From: an uncultured Clostridia bacterium
GTDB taxonomy: Bacteria > Bacillota > Clostridia > Oscillospirales > Ruminococcaceae
Direction of reading: 5' to 3'
NCBI GenBank assembly: GCA_946567425.1
Contig: CAMNXF010000015.1
Location: forward strand, 1-64,000
Length of the DNA: 64,000 nt
Below, one piece after another: positions 1-10,438 of the stretch. Positions within the stretch are counted from its first letter, which is position 1; every line of letters starts with the position of its first letter. The position numbers and the translations under genes were made by a program. The notes under the pieces are model-generated. The model searched no databases, was not told the DNA's origin, and saw only the letters and a list, made by a program, of their open reading frames with translations.

Positions 1-2
1 CA

Positions 3-554
3 CAGAACGCCGCCAGAGCCGCCGAAAAGCCCCTACCCAAACAGGAATACCCCCGCAGCATAAAAGACCGTTTACAGCGCAATAAAGCCGCCATAAATGC
101 CCCGAAGAATGACGGAGTACAGCGCATGGTAGACCGGGAAGCCAAGCGAGCCGAGGGCAAGGGCATAGGATATGACCGCTGGGCGGCTGTCCACAACCTA
201 AAGCAAATGGCGGCGACCATGAGCATTTACGAGGAATCCGGCTTTTCTTCCCCGGAAGAACTGGAAGCCGCCCTTGCCGCCGCCAGTGCGGAGCTGAACA
301 GCGTCCATGCAGAACTGAAAGCGGCAGAAAGCACTTTGCGGGAGAAAAAGGACTTGCAGAAACAGCTATTGGCATACATCAAGACCAAGCCCGCCCGTGA
401 TGAACTGAAAGCGCAGAAAACAGAGAAAGCCCGGAGAGCCTACCGGGAACAGCACGAAAGCGATTTTATCATAGCCGAAGCCGCCACCCGGTATTTCAAG
501 GCGAATGGAACCGCCAAGCTGCTAGCGTCCAAAGCGTTACAAACAGAGATTTAG
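3..554 (+). CDS. Relaxase/mobilization protein, C-terminal part (5' truncated by window)
   Basis: The frame is open from base 3. It encodes a charged, coiled-coil-rich tail (repeated Ala/Glu/Lys helices, residues KKDLQKQLLAYIKTKPARDE and similar) typical of the C-terminus of MobA/MobL-type relaxases of Tn4451-like elements; the nicking domain is upstream of the window. It ends at a TAG at 552-554, but the same frame stays open for another 48 codons to TAA at 699-701 and those codons keep the same coiled-coil character, overlapping the start of the next gene. The TAG is therefore probably a nonsense mutation or a readthrough site in a longer protein. Confidence 0.7.
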   Translation, partial: QNAARAAEKPLPKQEYPRSIKDRLQRNKAAINAPKNDGVQRMVDREAKRAEGKGIGYDRWAAVHNLKQMAATMSIYEESGFSSPEELEAALAAASAELNSVHAELKAAESTLREKKDLQKQLLAYIKTKPARDELKAQKTEKARRAYREQHESDFIIAEAATRYFKANGTAKLLASKALQTEI

Positions 555-690
555 CAGCTAACGAGGGAGAAAAACGCCCTTTACAACGAGTACCGGGAGA
601 AGAAAGAGAACGTCCGGGAATTGCAGACCGTGAAAAGCAATCTTGACAAAATATTGCGCCGTGAGCCGGAACGGGGAAAGGGGCGGGAAA

Positions 691-1077
691 ATGAACGGTA
701 AACGCCCCTACATGGACTACCCACAGTACAGAGCCGCCCGCCGCCTTGTGCATGAGTGCTGTAACTATGATAACGGTAACTGTATTGTACTGGATAACAG
801 CGAGCCTTGCGTATGTGTGCAGAGTATCAGCTATTCGCTTCTCTGCCGCTGGTTCATTGCCGCCGTGCTGCCGCTGGACGGGAAACTGGAAGCCGCCCTT
901 TTGCACCGGGCAGACAGGAAACGCTGTACCGAGTGCGGCGGGTATTTTCTCCCCAAATCCAACCGGGGGAAATACTGCCCGGATTGCGCCGGACGCATGA
1001 AAAGAATCAAGGCTACACAGCGCAAGCGGAAACAGAGGGATAAATGTCACGCTTTAGGATATTCCAAACCCCCGTAA
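691..1077 (+). CDS. Cysteine-rich VLP domain protein
   Basis: A 128-residue protein with about ten cysteines. It carries the Val-Leu-Pro motif (AAVLPLDGKLEAALL) that names the Cys_rich_VLP family, then a CxxC...CPxC zinc-ribbon-like block (CTECGGYFLPKSNRGKYCPDC) and a basic C-terminus. Members are found almost only in Tn4451-type mobilizable elements beside the relaxase; their biochemical role is unknown. The ATG at 691 is preferred over upstream in-frame starts because a GGGGAAAGGGGCGGG Shine-Dalgarno region precedes it; it overlaps the extended relaxase frame by 11 bases. Confidence 0.8.
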   Translation: MNGKRPYMDYPQYRAARRLVHECCNYDNGNCIVLDNSEPCVCVQSISYSLLCRWFIAAVLPLDGKLEAALLHRADRKRCTECGGYFLPKSNRGKYCPDCAGRMKRIKATQRKRKQRDKCHALGYSKPP

Positions 1078-1186
1078 ATCAAGGCTTTTTTGACTGCCTT
1101 CAAAGGGTAGACGATATTTATATCCTTTACCCCCGAAAAAGCCGCTTTCATTGCGTAACAGAAGCCACAGACAGGAGGTGAGAACC

Positions 1187-1942
1187 ATAACCGAATACAT
1201 CACATCCGACACCATAATGCCCCGTTTTCTGCCCTATCCCTATTTTCTGCTGAAAATGGACTTGTCATATACTGCAAGGCTGCTCTATGCGGTGCTTCTT
1301 GACCGTTCCACCCTCTCACAGAAGAACGGCTGGCAGGACAGCGAGGGCAGGACGTATATTGTCTATCCCGTTTCGGAGATAACGGAAACGCTGGATAAAG
1401 GCAGCACCGCCATAAAAAGCGCACTGAACGAGCTGGACGCTGCCGGGCTTCTGGTGAGGGAACGCCGGGGCTTCTCCGCACCGAACCGCCTTTATGTGAA
1501 AATACCGCAAGTGCCAGTGGTACAGTTTTCCGACCATATGACCCCCATACAGCCGGAAAACCGACCCTCTGATAGCCGGAAAAGCGACCCTCATAAGGGC
1601 GGAAAACCGACCATTGCGTTGGACGGAAAACCGACCCCTAACCAACTTACTATAAACCAACTAAAAGAGAACCAACTAAAGGGAGCGAGTGAGAAGCCGC
1701 CCGCCCCGTTTGGCAGATACCAGAATGTTTTCCTCTCTGAAAGCGAATATGCGGAGCTGAAAGAGGAATACCCGGACAGGCTGGAACGGTTCATTGAGGA
1801 AATGAGCGAGTACATGGCTGCTATCGGGAAAGAGTACGCCAACCATGCCGCCGCTGTCCGTATGTGGGCGGGGCGTGACAGGAAAGGCACGGGGAAGAAA
1901 GGAATCCCCGATTATACCTACAAGGAGGGCGAGAGCCTTTGA
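1187..1942 (+). CDS. RepA-type replication initiator of the mobilizable element
   Basis: About 251 residues. The N-terminal part (MPRFLPYPYFLLKMDLSYTA region, then an HTH with SALNELDAAGLLVRE) matches the RepA_N replication initiator family of low-GC plasmids and mobilizable elements; the middle is Ser/Pro/Lys-rich and the C-terminus is helical. The start is unusual: the best ribosome binding site, AGGAGGTG at 1173-1180, is followed after six bases by an in-frame ATA (1187), giving the family-like N-terminus (M)TEYITSDTIMPRF. Other choices are TTG 1151, GTG 1178 (inside the binding site) or ATG 1217. Probably starts element replication together with the DnaC-like protein next to it. Confidence 0.75.
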   Translation: MTEYITSDTIMPRFLPYPYFLLKMDLSYTARLLYAVLLDRSTLSQKNGWQDSEGRTYIVYPVSEITETLDKGSTAIKSALNELDAAGLLVRERRGFSAPNRLYVKIPQVPVVQFSDHMTPIQPENRPSDSRKSDPHKGGKPTIALDGKPTPNQLTINQLKENQLKGASEKPPAPFGRYQNVFLSESEYAELKEEYPDRLERFIEEMSEYMAAIGKEYANHAAAVRMWAGRDRKGTGKKGIPDYTYKEGESL

Positions 1943-2005
1943 CAGCATAGACACAACGCCCCGTAAACAGGGCGTAAAAGACCATGAACAAGGAGGAACG
2001 ATTTT

Positions 2006-2860
2006 ATGAGTGATTACGATAACGCCATTTTCCGGCTTGCCACGGCACAGGAAGCAGAGCCGGAGGACTACACGGGCGAGGACGGGCTTTTATATTGCGG
2101 GAGCTGCCGCCAGCCCAAAGAAGCCTACTTCCCGGAGGGCAAGACCTTTTTCGGACGTGACCGCCACCCCAAAGAGTGTGACTGCCAGCGCAAACGCCGG
2201 GAAATGTTGGAAGCCGCAGACCGGGAACAGAAGCACCGGGAGGAAGTGGAATGGCTGAAAAGAAAGGGCTTTACCGACCCCGCCATGAAAAAATGGACTT
2301 TTGAGAACGACAACGGGAAATGCCCCCAAATGGGAACGGCGCACTCCTATGTGGAGCGTTGGGAGCAGATGAAAGACGGGAACCACGGACTGATTTTGTG
2401 GGGGAAAGTCGGCACGGGCAAAAGCTATTTTGCCGGGTGTATCGCCAATGCCCTTATGGAGCGTGAAGTTTCCGTGTGCATGACAAATTTTGCCCTTATC
2501 CTCAATGACCTTGCCGCCAGCTACAAAGACCGCAACGAATATATAGCCCGCCTTTGCAGCTTCCCCCTGCTTATCCTTGACGATTTCGGCATGGAGAGGG
2601 GAACGGAATACGGGCTTGAACAGGTCTACAACGTGATTGACAGCCGATACCGCAACGGAAAGCCGCTGATTGTCACAACAAATTTGACACTGGAAGAATT
2701 GTGGAATCCAGAGGACACCGCCCACAAGCGGATTTATGACCGGGTAACAGAAATGTGTACCCCTGTCCGCTTTACCGGGGAGAATTTCAGAAAAGCCGCC
2801 GCAAGGAAGAAAATGGAACGCTTGAAAAAGCTGCTGAACGGAAAGGAGATTTGCCTATGA
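2006..2860 (+). CDS. DnaC/IstB-like AAA+ ATPase (helicase loader type)
   Basis: A 284-residue protein. The N-terminus has a Cys cluster (CGSC at ~33-36 and CDC near 59), followed by a DnaC/DnaI-type AAA+ domain with Walker A GKVGTGKS near residue 132 and Walker B LLILDDFG near 190. It probably loads the host replicative helicase at the element origin set by the RepA-type protein upstream. The RBS AAGGAGG precedes ATG 2006. The stop overlaps the start of tnpW (ATGA), so the genes are translationally coupled. Confidence 0.85.
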   Translation: MSDYDNAIFRLATAQEAEPEDYTGEDGLLYCGSCRQPKEAYFPEGKTFFGRDRHPKECDCQRKRREMLEAADREQKHREEVEWLKRKGFTDPAMKKWTFENDNGKCPQMGTAHSYVERWEQMKDGNHGLILWGKVGTGKSYFAGCIANALMEREVSVCMTNFALILNDLAASYKDRNEYIARLCSFPLLILDDFGMERGTEYGLEQVYNVIDSRYRNGKPLIVTTNLTLEELWNPEDTAHKRIYDRVTEMCTPVRFTGENFRKAAARKKMERLKKLLNGKEICL

Positions 2861-3048
2861 CCGACACCAAGAAGAAAGATCGTCCTGCCCGCCGCCCGGA
2901 TTGCGTCACCGAGGTACGCAGAGGGAACACCGTCCTTGTGGTTTCCGGCTACTTCAAACAGGGAACTACCGCCACCGCCGCCGACAAAATGCTGAAAGTG
3001 CTCGAAGCCGAAAGCGCAGTCGGGGAACGAACCGCCCACGCTATATAG
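2857..3048 (+). CDS. tnpW: TnpW-like transposon protein
   Basis: A 63-residue protein whose sequence (core TVLVVSGYFKQGTTATAADK, start MTDTKKKD) matches the TnpW family carried by Tn4451/Tn4453-type elements; function unknown, in some elements proposed to affect excision. The ATG at 2857 overlaps the previous stop codon and has AAAGGAG ten bases upstream, so this start is preferred over an upstream in-frame start inside the DnaC-like gene. It lies directly before the recombinase gene. Confidence 0.8.
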   Translation: MTDTKKKDRPARRPDCVTEVRRGNTVLVVSGYFKQGTTATAADKMLKVLEAESAVGERTAHAI

Positions 3049-3109
3049 TGCGATAAACCTTAATAAAAAACCGTGATATTTTTCGACATAAAGTAGCAAA
3101 AAGGACTGT

Positions 3110-4803
<1,694 letters not shown>

Positions 4804-4881
4804 AGCCCGACCTGTCCGGCAGTCAGCCGGATAGGAACGGCAAAATTTTTTACACTTCTTTTACTTCTTTATATCACATGA

Positions 4882-5226
4882 GCAAAGACACAGGGATTCG
4901 CAGATAAGAGCATGCAGAAGGCTGCCGAAAGAATAGCGATACTCGAGAAGAAGAAAAATGAACAAAAGCTCATAGAAGGTTTTATTGTTAATGGAATAAT
5001 ATCAGTTGCGGAGCTCGAAAAAACTATTGTCCCCGATGTGCTGAGAATATCCCTGCTCAGGTGGATATCTGATGCAAACCGTAATAAAACCATGTCCGGA
5101 ACAACAGATTTTGGTCGGAAGTTTCATCTGCGTAAAGATGTGGGGAAAGCTGTTTTGCACTGTACTGACGGTGATTTGCACATGCCGTCTTATATAATTG
5201 AATTTGAGGAAAAAACGGATGAATGA
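4882..5226 (+). pseudogene. jetA: jetA fragment (Wadjet TIGR02677-like), N-terminal part removed by element insertion
   Basis: The open frame begins right after a TGA at 4879-4881, at the end of the mobilizable element, and encodes about 114 residues. The sequence ends LHCTDGDLHMPSYIIEFEE, which resembles the C-terminus of TIGR02677-type JetA, the kleisin-like subunit of Wadjet; the full protein is normally about 400-500 residues. No ribosome binding site fits the first ATG (4912). It overlaps the jetB start by 8 bases, as expected of the intact operon. The missing part should lie left of the element, outside the window. The product alone could not act as a kleisin. Confidence 0.75.
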
Positions 5227-6421
5227 ATTTATTTTATTGCTGAAAAATTTCTGGATCGTCCGTAGCGAAAACGCAAGCGATTATGTTAAAATCAAACATG
5301 CCGCTGACAGCAATATGAAGAATTTTATAAATGGCTCTCTCGGCTGGAAATTGATTATTAACAGCAAGCTTATTAAGCTTGAAAAAATCCCTGCCGAGGC
5401 GGAGCCGTATATGGGTATACAGGAATTTCAGAGTCCAATGGACTACTGCCTGCTGTGTGCGTTATTGATATATTTGAGCGATATGGACGAGGGCAGTCAG
5501 TTTTTGCTTTCAGAGCTGACGGAGATTATAGAGAAAATATCGGCGAACACAATTGAAATTGATCTGAACAAATATTCAGACAGAAAATCATTAGTGCGTA
5601 TGCTGAGGTTTGCACAGAATATCGGTTTGCTGAAAATTGCTGAAGGCTCCCTGCACAATATTGAAAATGATCTTGAAAAAGAAATACTTTATGAAAACAC
5701 CGGATTGTCGGTGTATTTTTCGATTCATCACGACAGAGATATTTCGGAATATACCTCATATCATGATTTTGAAAATGCGGAGATGATTTATACGGACAGC
5801 GAAAAAGGCTATATGAGAACTAACAGAGTATACCGCCGCCTGATTGCGCAGCCTGCTATGTATTGGGACTCGAACCTTGACGCAGATAGTATTTATCTTA
5901 AAAATCAGAGAAATTCAATATCCAATTATTTAAGTAAATATTTAGGCGGTCGACTTGATATACACAATAAATCGGCATTTTATATGGTTGATGACGAGAA
6001 CCTTTTCGGCGATGTTCATCCCTCGGATGGAATGCTTTCGGGAATTGTTTTGCTTTTATGCGGAGAAATCCGAGATAATTATATGGAAATATGCACCAAA
6101 AACGGAGATGATTTAGTCGTTAAGCAAGATGCCTTTCACAGTTTTATTTGTGCCTGCCGGAAAAAATACCAGGACGGAATAAGCAAGGAATACTGCGATT
6201 ACACTGATGAAAAGCTAATTATAAAAATTACGGATTATATGATAAAATACAAAATGATCGAAAGTAAAAACGAAGATTATATTTTAAGAGACGGGGTTTT
6301 TAAAACAGCTGGCAAATATCCGGAGAATTTTAGATCCGACGAAAATAATAAAAATAAGGAGCACGGAAATGGAACGTTGGATAATGAGCAGACTGGGTTT
6401 TGTGAATTTTTGGGTGTATGA
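5219..6421 (+). CDS. jetB: Wadjet JetB (MukE-like, TIGR02678 type)
   Basis: A 400-residue protein in the position and size range of TIGR02678/JetB, the tandem winged-helix (KITE) subunit that bridges kleisin JetA and the SMC JetC. I assign it mainly by context: jetA end upstream, SMC-like jetC and TOPRIM jetD downstream, all overlapping or close. The start is ATG 5219, supported by GAGGA at 5206-5210; a longer TTG start at 5198 overlaps that site. The frame overlaps jetC by 53 bases, giving tight translational coupling. Codon use is AT-rich compared with the flanking core genes, which suggests transfer. Confidence 0.75.
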   Translation: MNEFILLLKNFWIVRSENASDYVKIKHAADSNMKNFINGSLGWKLIINSKLIKLEKIPAEAEPYMGIQEFQSPMDYCLLCALLIYLSDMDEGSQFLLSELTEIIEKISANTIEIDLNKYSDRKSLVRMLRFAQNIGLLKIAEGSLHNIENDLEKEILYENTGLSVYFSIHHDRDISEYTSYHDFENAEMIYTDSEKGYMRTNRVYRRLIAQPAMYWDSNLDADSIYLKNQRNSISNYLSKYLGGRLDIHNKSAFYMVDDENLFGDVHPSDGMLSGIVLLLCGEIRDNYMEICTKNGDDLVVKQDAFHSFICACRKKYQDGISKEYCDYTDEKLIIKITDYMIKYKMIESKNEDYILRDGVFKTAGKYPENFRSDENNKNKEHGNGTLDNEQTGFCEFLGV

Positions 6422-9400
6422 TACGGAGGAGTTTCCGTTCAGGAACGGCAAGCTGCTCCTGCGGGGACTGAACGGCTCCGGAAAATCCATTACCACGCAA
6501 AGCTGTATCCCATATATTTTGGACGGAGACAGAACGCCTTCGCGCCTTGACCCTTTTGGCACAAAGGACAGAAAGATGGAATACTATCTTTTAGGCGATC
6601 CTGATAGCGGAAAAGATGAAAGTACCGGATATATATACCTTGAATTTAAAAAGCCGATCAGCAGGCAATACCGCACGGTGGGGATAGGTCTCCACGCAAG
6701 AAAAGGCATGAAAATGAACATTTGGGGCTTTTGTATTCTTGACGGAAGGCGCATTGGTCTTGACATAATGCTTTATCGGGAGGCTGGAGCCGAAAAGATC
6801 CCGCTTGACGCAAAAGCCTTGCGGGAAGAGTTGGGAGACAAAAATCCTTTTACCGAAAAGCCAAGCGAATATAAAACGATCGTGGCAAAGCATATTTTTG
6901 ATATTGACGACGATTGTATCCAAGACTTTGAACAGCTAATAAATATCCTGATAAAGACACGTTCGTCAAAGTTGGCGTCAAAGGAAAATCTGAAGCCGGA
7001 GCAGCTTTATGCGATTCTCAATGAATCGTTGCAGCCGCTGTCTGAGGAAGAACTTCATCCTATGGTCGACGCTATGAATAAAATAGAGGAAATTCACCAA
7101 AAGGCTGACGAAATGCAAAGCGTTCTTAAAGAGGTGAAATCGGTCTCCGCAGAATATGACAGATACAACAAATATATGCTGTGGAAAAAGGCGGCGGAAT
7201 ATTCAAAAAAGAATAAGGATACATTGGCAGTAAAGGCCGAAACTGACGATTTAAAAGCTGAAATAAATAAAAATTCAACGAAAAAATCGGAGGCAGAAAG
7301 CAGCCTGAATGCATTGGAAACGAAGCTAAAGGATCTGGAAAGAGAACAGAGCTCTCTTCATTACGATGATATCCATAAACGCATAAATGAACAAAAGGAT
7401 GCGGAAAACAGCCTTTCCGATGCACTTAAAAGGAGGGATAATAAACAAGCGGTAATTGATGAAAAGGAAGAAAAGGTCAACAAAAAATATAGGGAACGGC
7501 AGGAAAACAATCAAAAAATATCCGACCTTGAAGATAATATCAAAAAACAGACGGCCGATTTGGAGGAATACGACGAATTTGTGCCGCCTTTTCACAATAA
7601 TTATCTCAGAGGAATAAAATCCGATGACAATTTCGGTGCAGATGCCGGAAAGTATATCAACGAAATTAATAATTACCGTGATAAGCTAAGAGGTATTTTT
7701 TCCATAATTGAAAGATTGGACAGCGAAAATGAGGCCTTGGAAAGTGCGGAAAAGAGTTTTGATGAGGCCAAACACGCAGAGGAGAGTGCGCAGAACAGCT
7801 TGAAAAAGGCACAGAAATTGCTGAACGATGAAAAGGACAGCTTGATAGAAAATTTCTATCGTTCGGCAAAAGAAAACCGTGAATTTATGATCAATGAAAA
7901 CCTTCTTGCCGAAATTGAGGCTTTTATTTCCGATTACGAGGGCGAGGGTACTTCGGGCGACTTGCTGAAGCTGCTTTCAAAAAATAAGGAAGATATCACA
8001 ATCGAACTGCAAAGAAATATTGCTAAACGTGAGAAGGAACACGAAACGGCAAAGGCTGATTACGACGCTGCATTGGCGGAACTTGAGGAATTGAAAAACA
8101 CAGCAGAACCTGTTCCCGAACGGAGCGGGCATCGTGCGCATGCAAGAAATGTCCTTTCGGAAAAAGGGATAGAGTACCGTTCCTTTTACGAGTGCATTGA
8201 TTTTAAGGACGGAGTTGACGACAGCACGAAAGCCATTCTTGAAGCTGAGCTTTCGGATATGGAAATGCTGGACGCTCTGGTCGTTTCCGAAGGACAAGCC
8301 GATGACGCAATGAAAGAATTGGGATATCTTTCGGATTGCATGATCATTTTGGAAAACAAATATGCGGATTATGAAAGTCCCTTTTTTACAGTCTCGGAGG
8401 GATGCAATCTGAAAAAGGAAACAGCGGCGATCATCGGTGCTCTTTCTGCCAAAAACGACTTCGGCGTGAAGGTAAACGCAGACGGTTATTATAAAAACGG
8501 TATTCTGGAGGGACATTCCGACGACGAAACTAATGCGAGATTTATAGGTGCGGAAAGCAGGAAAAAATATCGTGAAAAGCAAATTATGGAGCTTAACGAA
8601 AAATGTGCGAAGCTGCTGGCGCTGTATGAAACCGCAAAGGCGAAGCTTGACGCTGCGCAGGGGCGTCTTAAAAAGCTGGACGAAGAATATCAGCCGCTCA
8701 CTGATTTCGGAGATATTAACGAAGCATTGAAAATCGTAACCGAGGAGAAGGCAGTTCTTGCGGGAAAAATGAAGGAAACATCAGCGGCAGAGACTGCGTA
8801 TACTCAGGTAAAACAACGCACCGAGAATTTAAAATCTCAGCTTGAAATTGAAAGCAGGGATATTCCTTACAGAAAAAATGCTCAAGCTTATGCCGACGCA
8901 ATTTCCGAACTCGGATCGTACTCTAACATCTTGCAAAATATCTGTTCGCTGCTCTTGGATAAAAAGCAGTGCATTCTTGTTGATAATAATATAGGGGAAA
9001 GTATTGAAGATTTGGAAAGCGATATTGATTCCGCACTGCTCGATATGAAGCACATAAAGGATTCCATACACGGTTATGAGGAAACGATAAGATTATGCAG
9101 AGAATTTTTGGAGCGTCCCGAAAACAGAGACATTGCAAAGCGTGCCGATGAAATTTACGAGGGAATTAAAGCTGCCGAAGATGCAAAAGAAAAGGCAAAA
9201 ATAACGATCGAAGTATGCAAGAATAAAATCGAATCCGATTCTGAAAAGCTTGAAAGGTCAAAAATCAAGTTACTGCAATTAATTGAGGAAGAGACTCTTC
9301 TTGCAAAGTATCTTACGGAGGAATACAACCTTGGACTGGTTATTGATGAAAAGGAGCTGACGCTGATGCAGTGTGTGGAAACCGCCGAGAAATCCGTTTA

Positions 9401-10421
9401 TAAGGAAGATGTGAAAAAAAGCGAATCCGATATGCAGAGAGACTTGTTTATTTCTTTTAACAAGCATTTCAGCAGCGCTGCGGCGGAATATAATCCAACA
9501 ATCAATGAGCTTTTTGACGGCGGCGAAGCCGACTATGTAAGAAAACGCAGTATAATCGAGCTTACGTGGCAGGGTAAAAAGCTCTCCCCCACCGCCTTTG
9601 AAACGGAAATTTGTAATGAAATCGAAAACTGCCGGCTTTATTTGAAAGATGGCGAAGAAAATATTTTCACCGAAATCTTAATGGATACCGTAAGCAAAAA
9701 GCTTTACTACCGCATAGGCAGTAGCAGAAAATGGGTCGATTCAATGGCATGTTTAATGGAAAACATCAACACCTCTATGAAGCTGAAATTTTCGCTGAAG
9801 TGGAGCCCAAAAAAATATGCGGGGGAGGAACAGCTTGAATTTAAGGAACTATATTCCATTCTCGGCAAAAGCAAGAAGCTTATACGTCCTGAGGATTATG
9901 AAAAATTATCCGCTTGTTTCAAAGAAAAAATAGAGCTTGAAAAACGCCTGTTTGAGGAACGGGGCGAGGACATAAATTATTCCGATCTTGTTAAAAACGT
10001 TCTTGACTACAGGAAATGGTTTGAGTTTCGTTTGTTGTGCAAGCCTGCAAATGCGGATAAATTTTCAGAGCTTACGGTAAGCAGATTTAATACTTTCAGC
10101 GGCGACGAGAGAGCTTTGTCGCTGTATATACCGCTGTTTGCGGCAGTGGCGGCACAGTATGAGAAGGCGGGAGAGCATGCGCCGAAGATTCTCGCTCTGG
10201 ACGAAACGTTCGCCGGAGTCGACGACAGCAATATCAGCGAAATGTTTGGGCTTCTGGAAAAACTGGGATTTGGTTATATAGTCAATTCGCAGGCTTTGTG
10301 GGGGTGTTATGAGACAGTTCCATCCCTTGAAATAGCGGAGCTTTTCCATGAAAGATACAGTGATTTTATTTCTGTTGTTCTATACGAATGGGACGGCAAA
10401 ATCAAGATGCTTGCAGAATAG
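6369..10421 (+). CDS. jetC: Wadjet JetC, MukB/SMC-like ATPase (TIGR02680 type)
   Basis: A 1350-residue SMC-type ATPase. The N-terminal head has Walker A GLNGSGKS (~residue 34-41); two long coiled-coil stretches (~250-520 and ~700-1050) flank a globular hinge; the C-terminal head has the signature NTFSGDERALSLYIP and Walker B KILALDETFAGVDD. The start MSRLGFVNFWVYD-type and the length match TIGR02680. JetC forms the loop-extruding motor that lets Wadjet recognise small circular DNA. ATG 6369 follows AAGGAG. The protein appears complete with no frameshift, so decay has not begun here despite loss of jetA. Confidence 0.9.
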   Translation: MERWIMSRLGFVNFWVYDTEEFPFRNGKLLLRGLNGSGKSITTQSCIPYILDGDRTPSRLDPFGTKDRKMEYYLLGDPDSGKDESTGYIYLEFKKPISRQYRTVGIGLHARKGMKMNIWGFCILDGRRIGLDIMLYREAGAEKIPLDAKALREELGDKNPFTEKPSEYKTIVAKHIFDIDDDCIQDFEQLINILIKTRSSKLASKENLKPEQLYAILNESLQPLSEEELHPMVDAMNKIEEIHQKADEMQSVLKEVKSVSAEYDRYNKYMLWKKAAEYSKKNKDTLAVKAETDDLKAEINKNSTKKSEAESSLNALETKLKDLEREQSSLHYDDIHKRINEQKDAENSLSDALKRRDNKQAVIDEKEEKVNKKYRERQENNQKISDLEDNIKKQTADLEEYDEFVPPFHNNYLRGIKSDDNFGADAGKYINEINNYRDKLRGIFSIIERLDSENEALESAEKSFDEAKHAEESAQNSLKKAQKLLNDEKDSLIENFYRSAKENREFMINENLLAEIEAFISDYEGEGTSGDLLKLLSKNKEDITIELQRNIAKREKEHETAKADYDAALAELEELKNTAEPVPERSGHRAHARNVLSEKGIEYRSFYECIDFKDGVDDSTKAILEAELSDMEMLDALVVSEGQADDAMKELGYLSDCMIILENKYADYESPFFTVSEGCNLKKETAAIIGALSAKNDFGVKVNADGYYKNGILEGHSDDETNARFIGAESRKKYREKQIMELNEKCAKLLALYETAKAKLDAAQGRLKKLDEEYQPLTDFGDINEALKIVTEEKAVLAGKMKETSAAETAYTQVKQRTENLKSQLEIESRDIPYRKNAQAYADAISELGSYSNILQNICSLLLDKKQCILVDNNIGESIEDLESDIDSALLDMKHIKDSIHGYEETIRLCREFLERPENRDIAKRADEIYEGIKAAEDAKEKAKITIEVCKNKIESDSEKLERSKIKLLQLIEEETLLAKYLTEEYNLGLVIDEKELTLMQCVETAEKSVYKEDVKKSESDMQRDLFISFNKHFSSAAAEYNPTINELFDGGEADYVRKRSIIELTWQGKKLSPTAFETEICNEIENCRLYLKDGEENIFTEILMDTVSKKLYYRIGSSRKWVDSMACLMENINTSMKLKFSLKWSPKKYAGEEQLEFKELYSILGKSKKLIRPEDYEKLSACFKEKIELEKRLFEERGEDINYSDLVKNVLDYRKWFEFRLLCKPANADKFSELTVSRFNTFSGDERALSLYIPLFAAVAAQYEKAGEHAPKILALDETFAGVDDSNISEMFGLLEKLGFGYIVNSQALWGCYETVPSLEIAELFHERYSDFISVVLYEWDGKIKMLAE

Positions 10422-10438
10422 TTTTAAGGGGAAGAAAA

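Noticed and set aside
2090-2725. A long minus-strand frame opposite the DnaC-like gene
   Set aside because: The plus-strand gene has Walker motifs and a good RBS; the minus frame is a compositional shadow.
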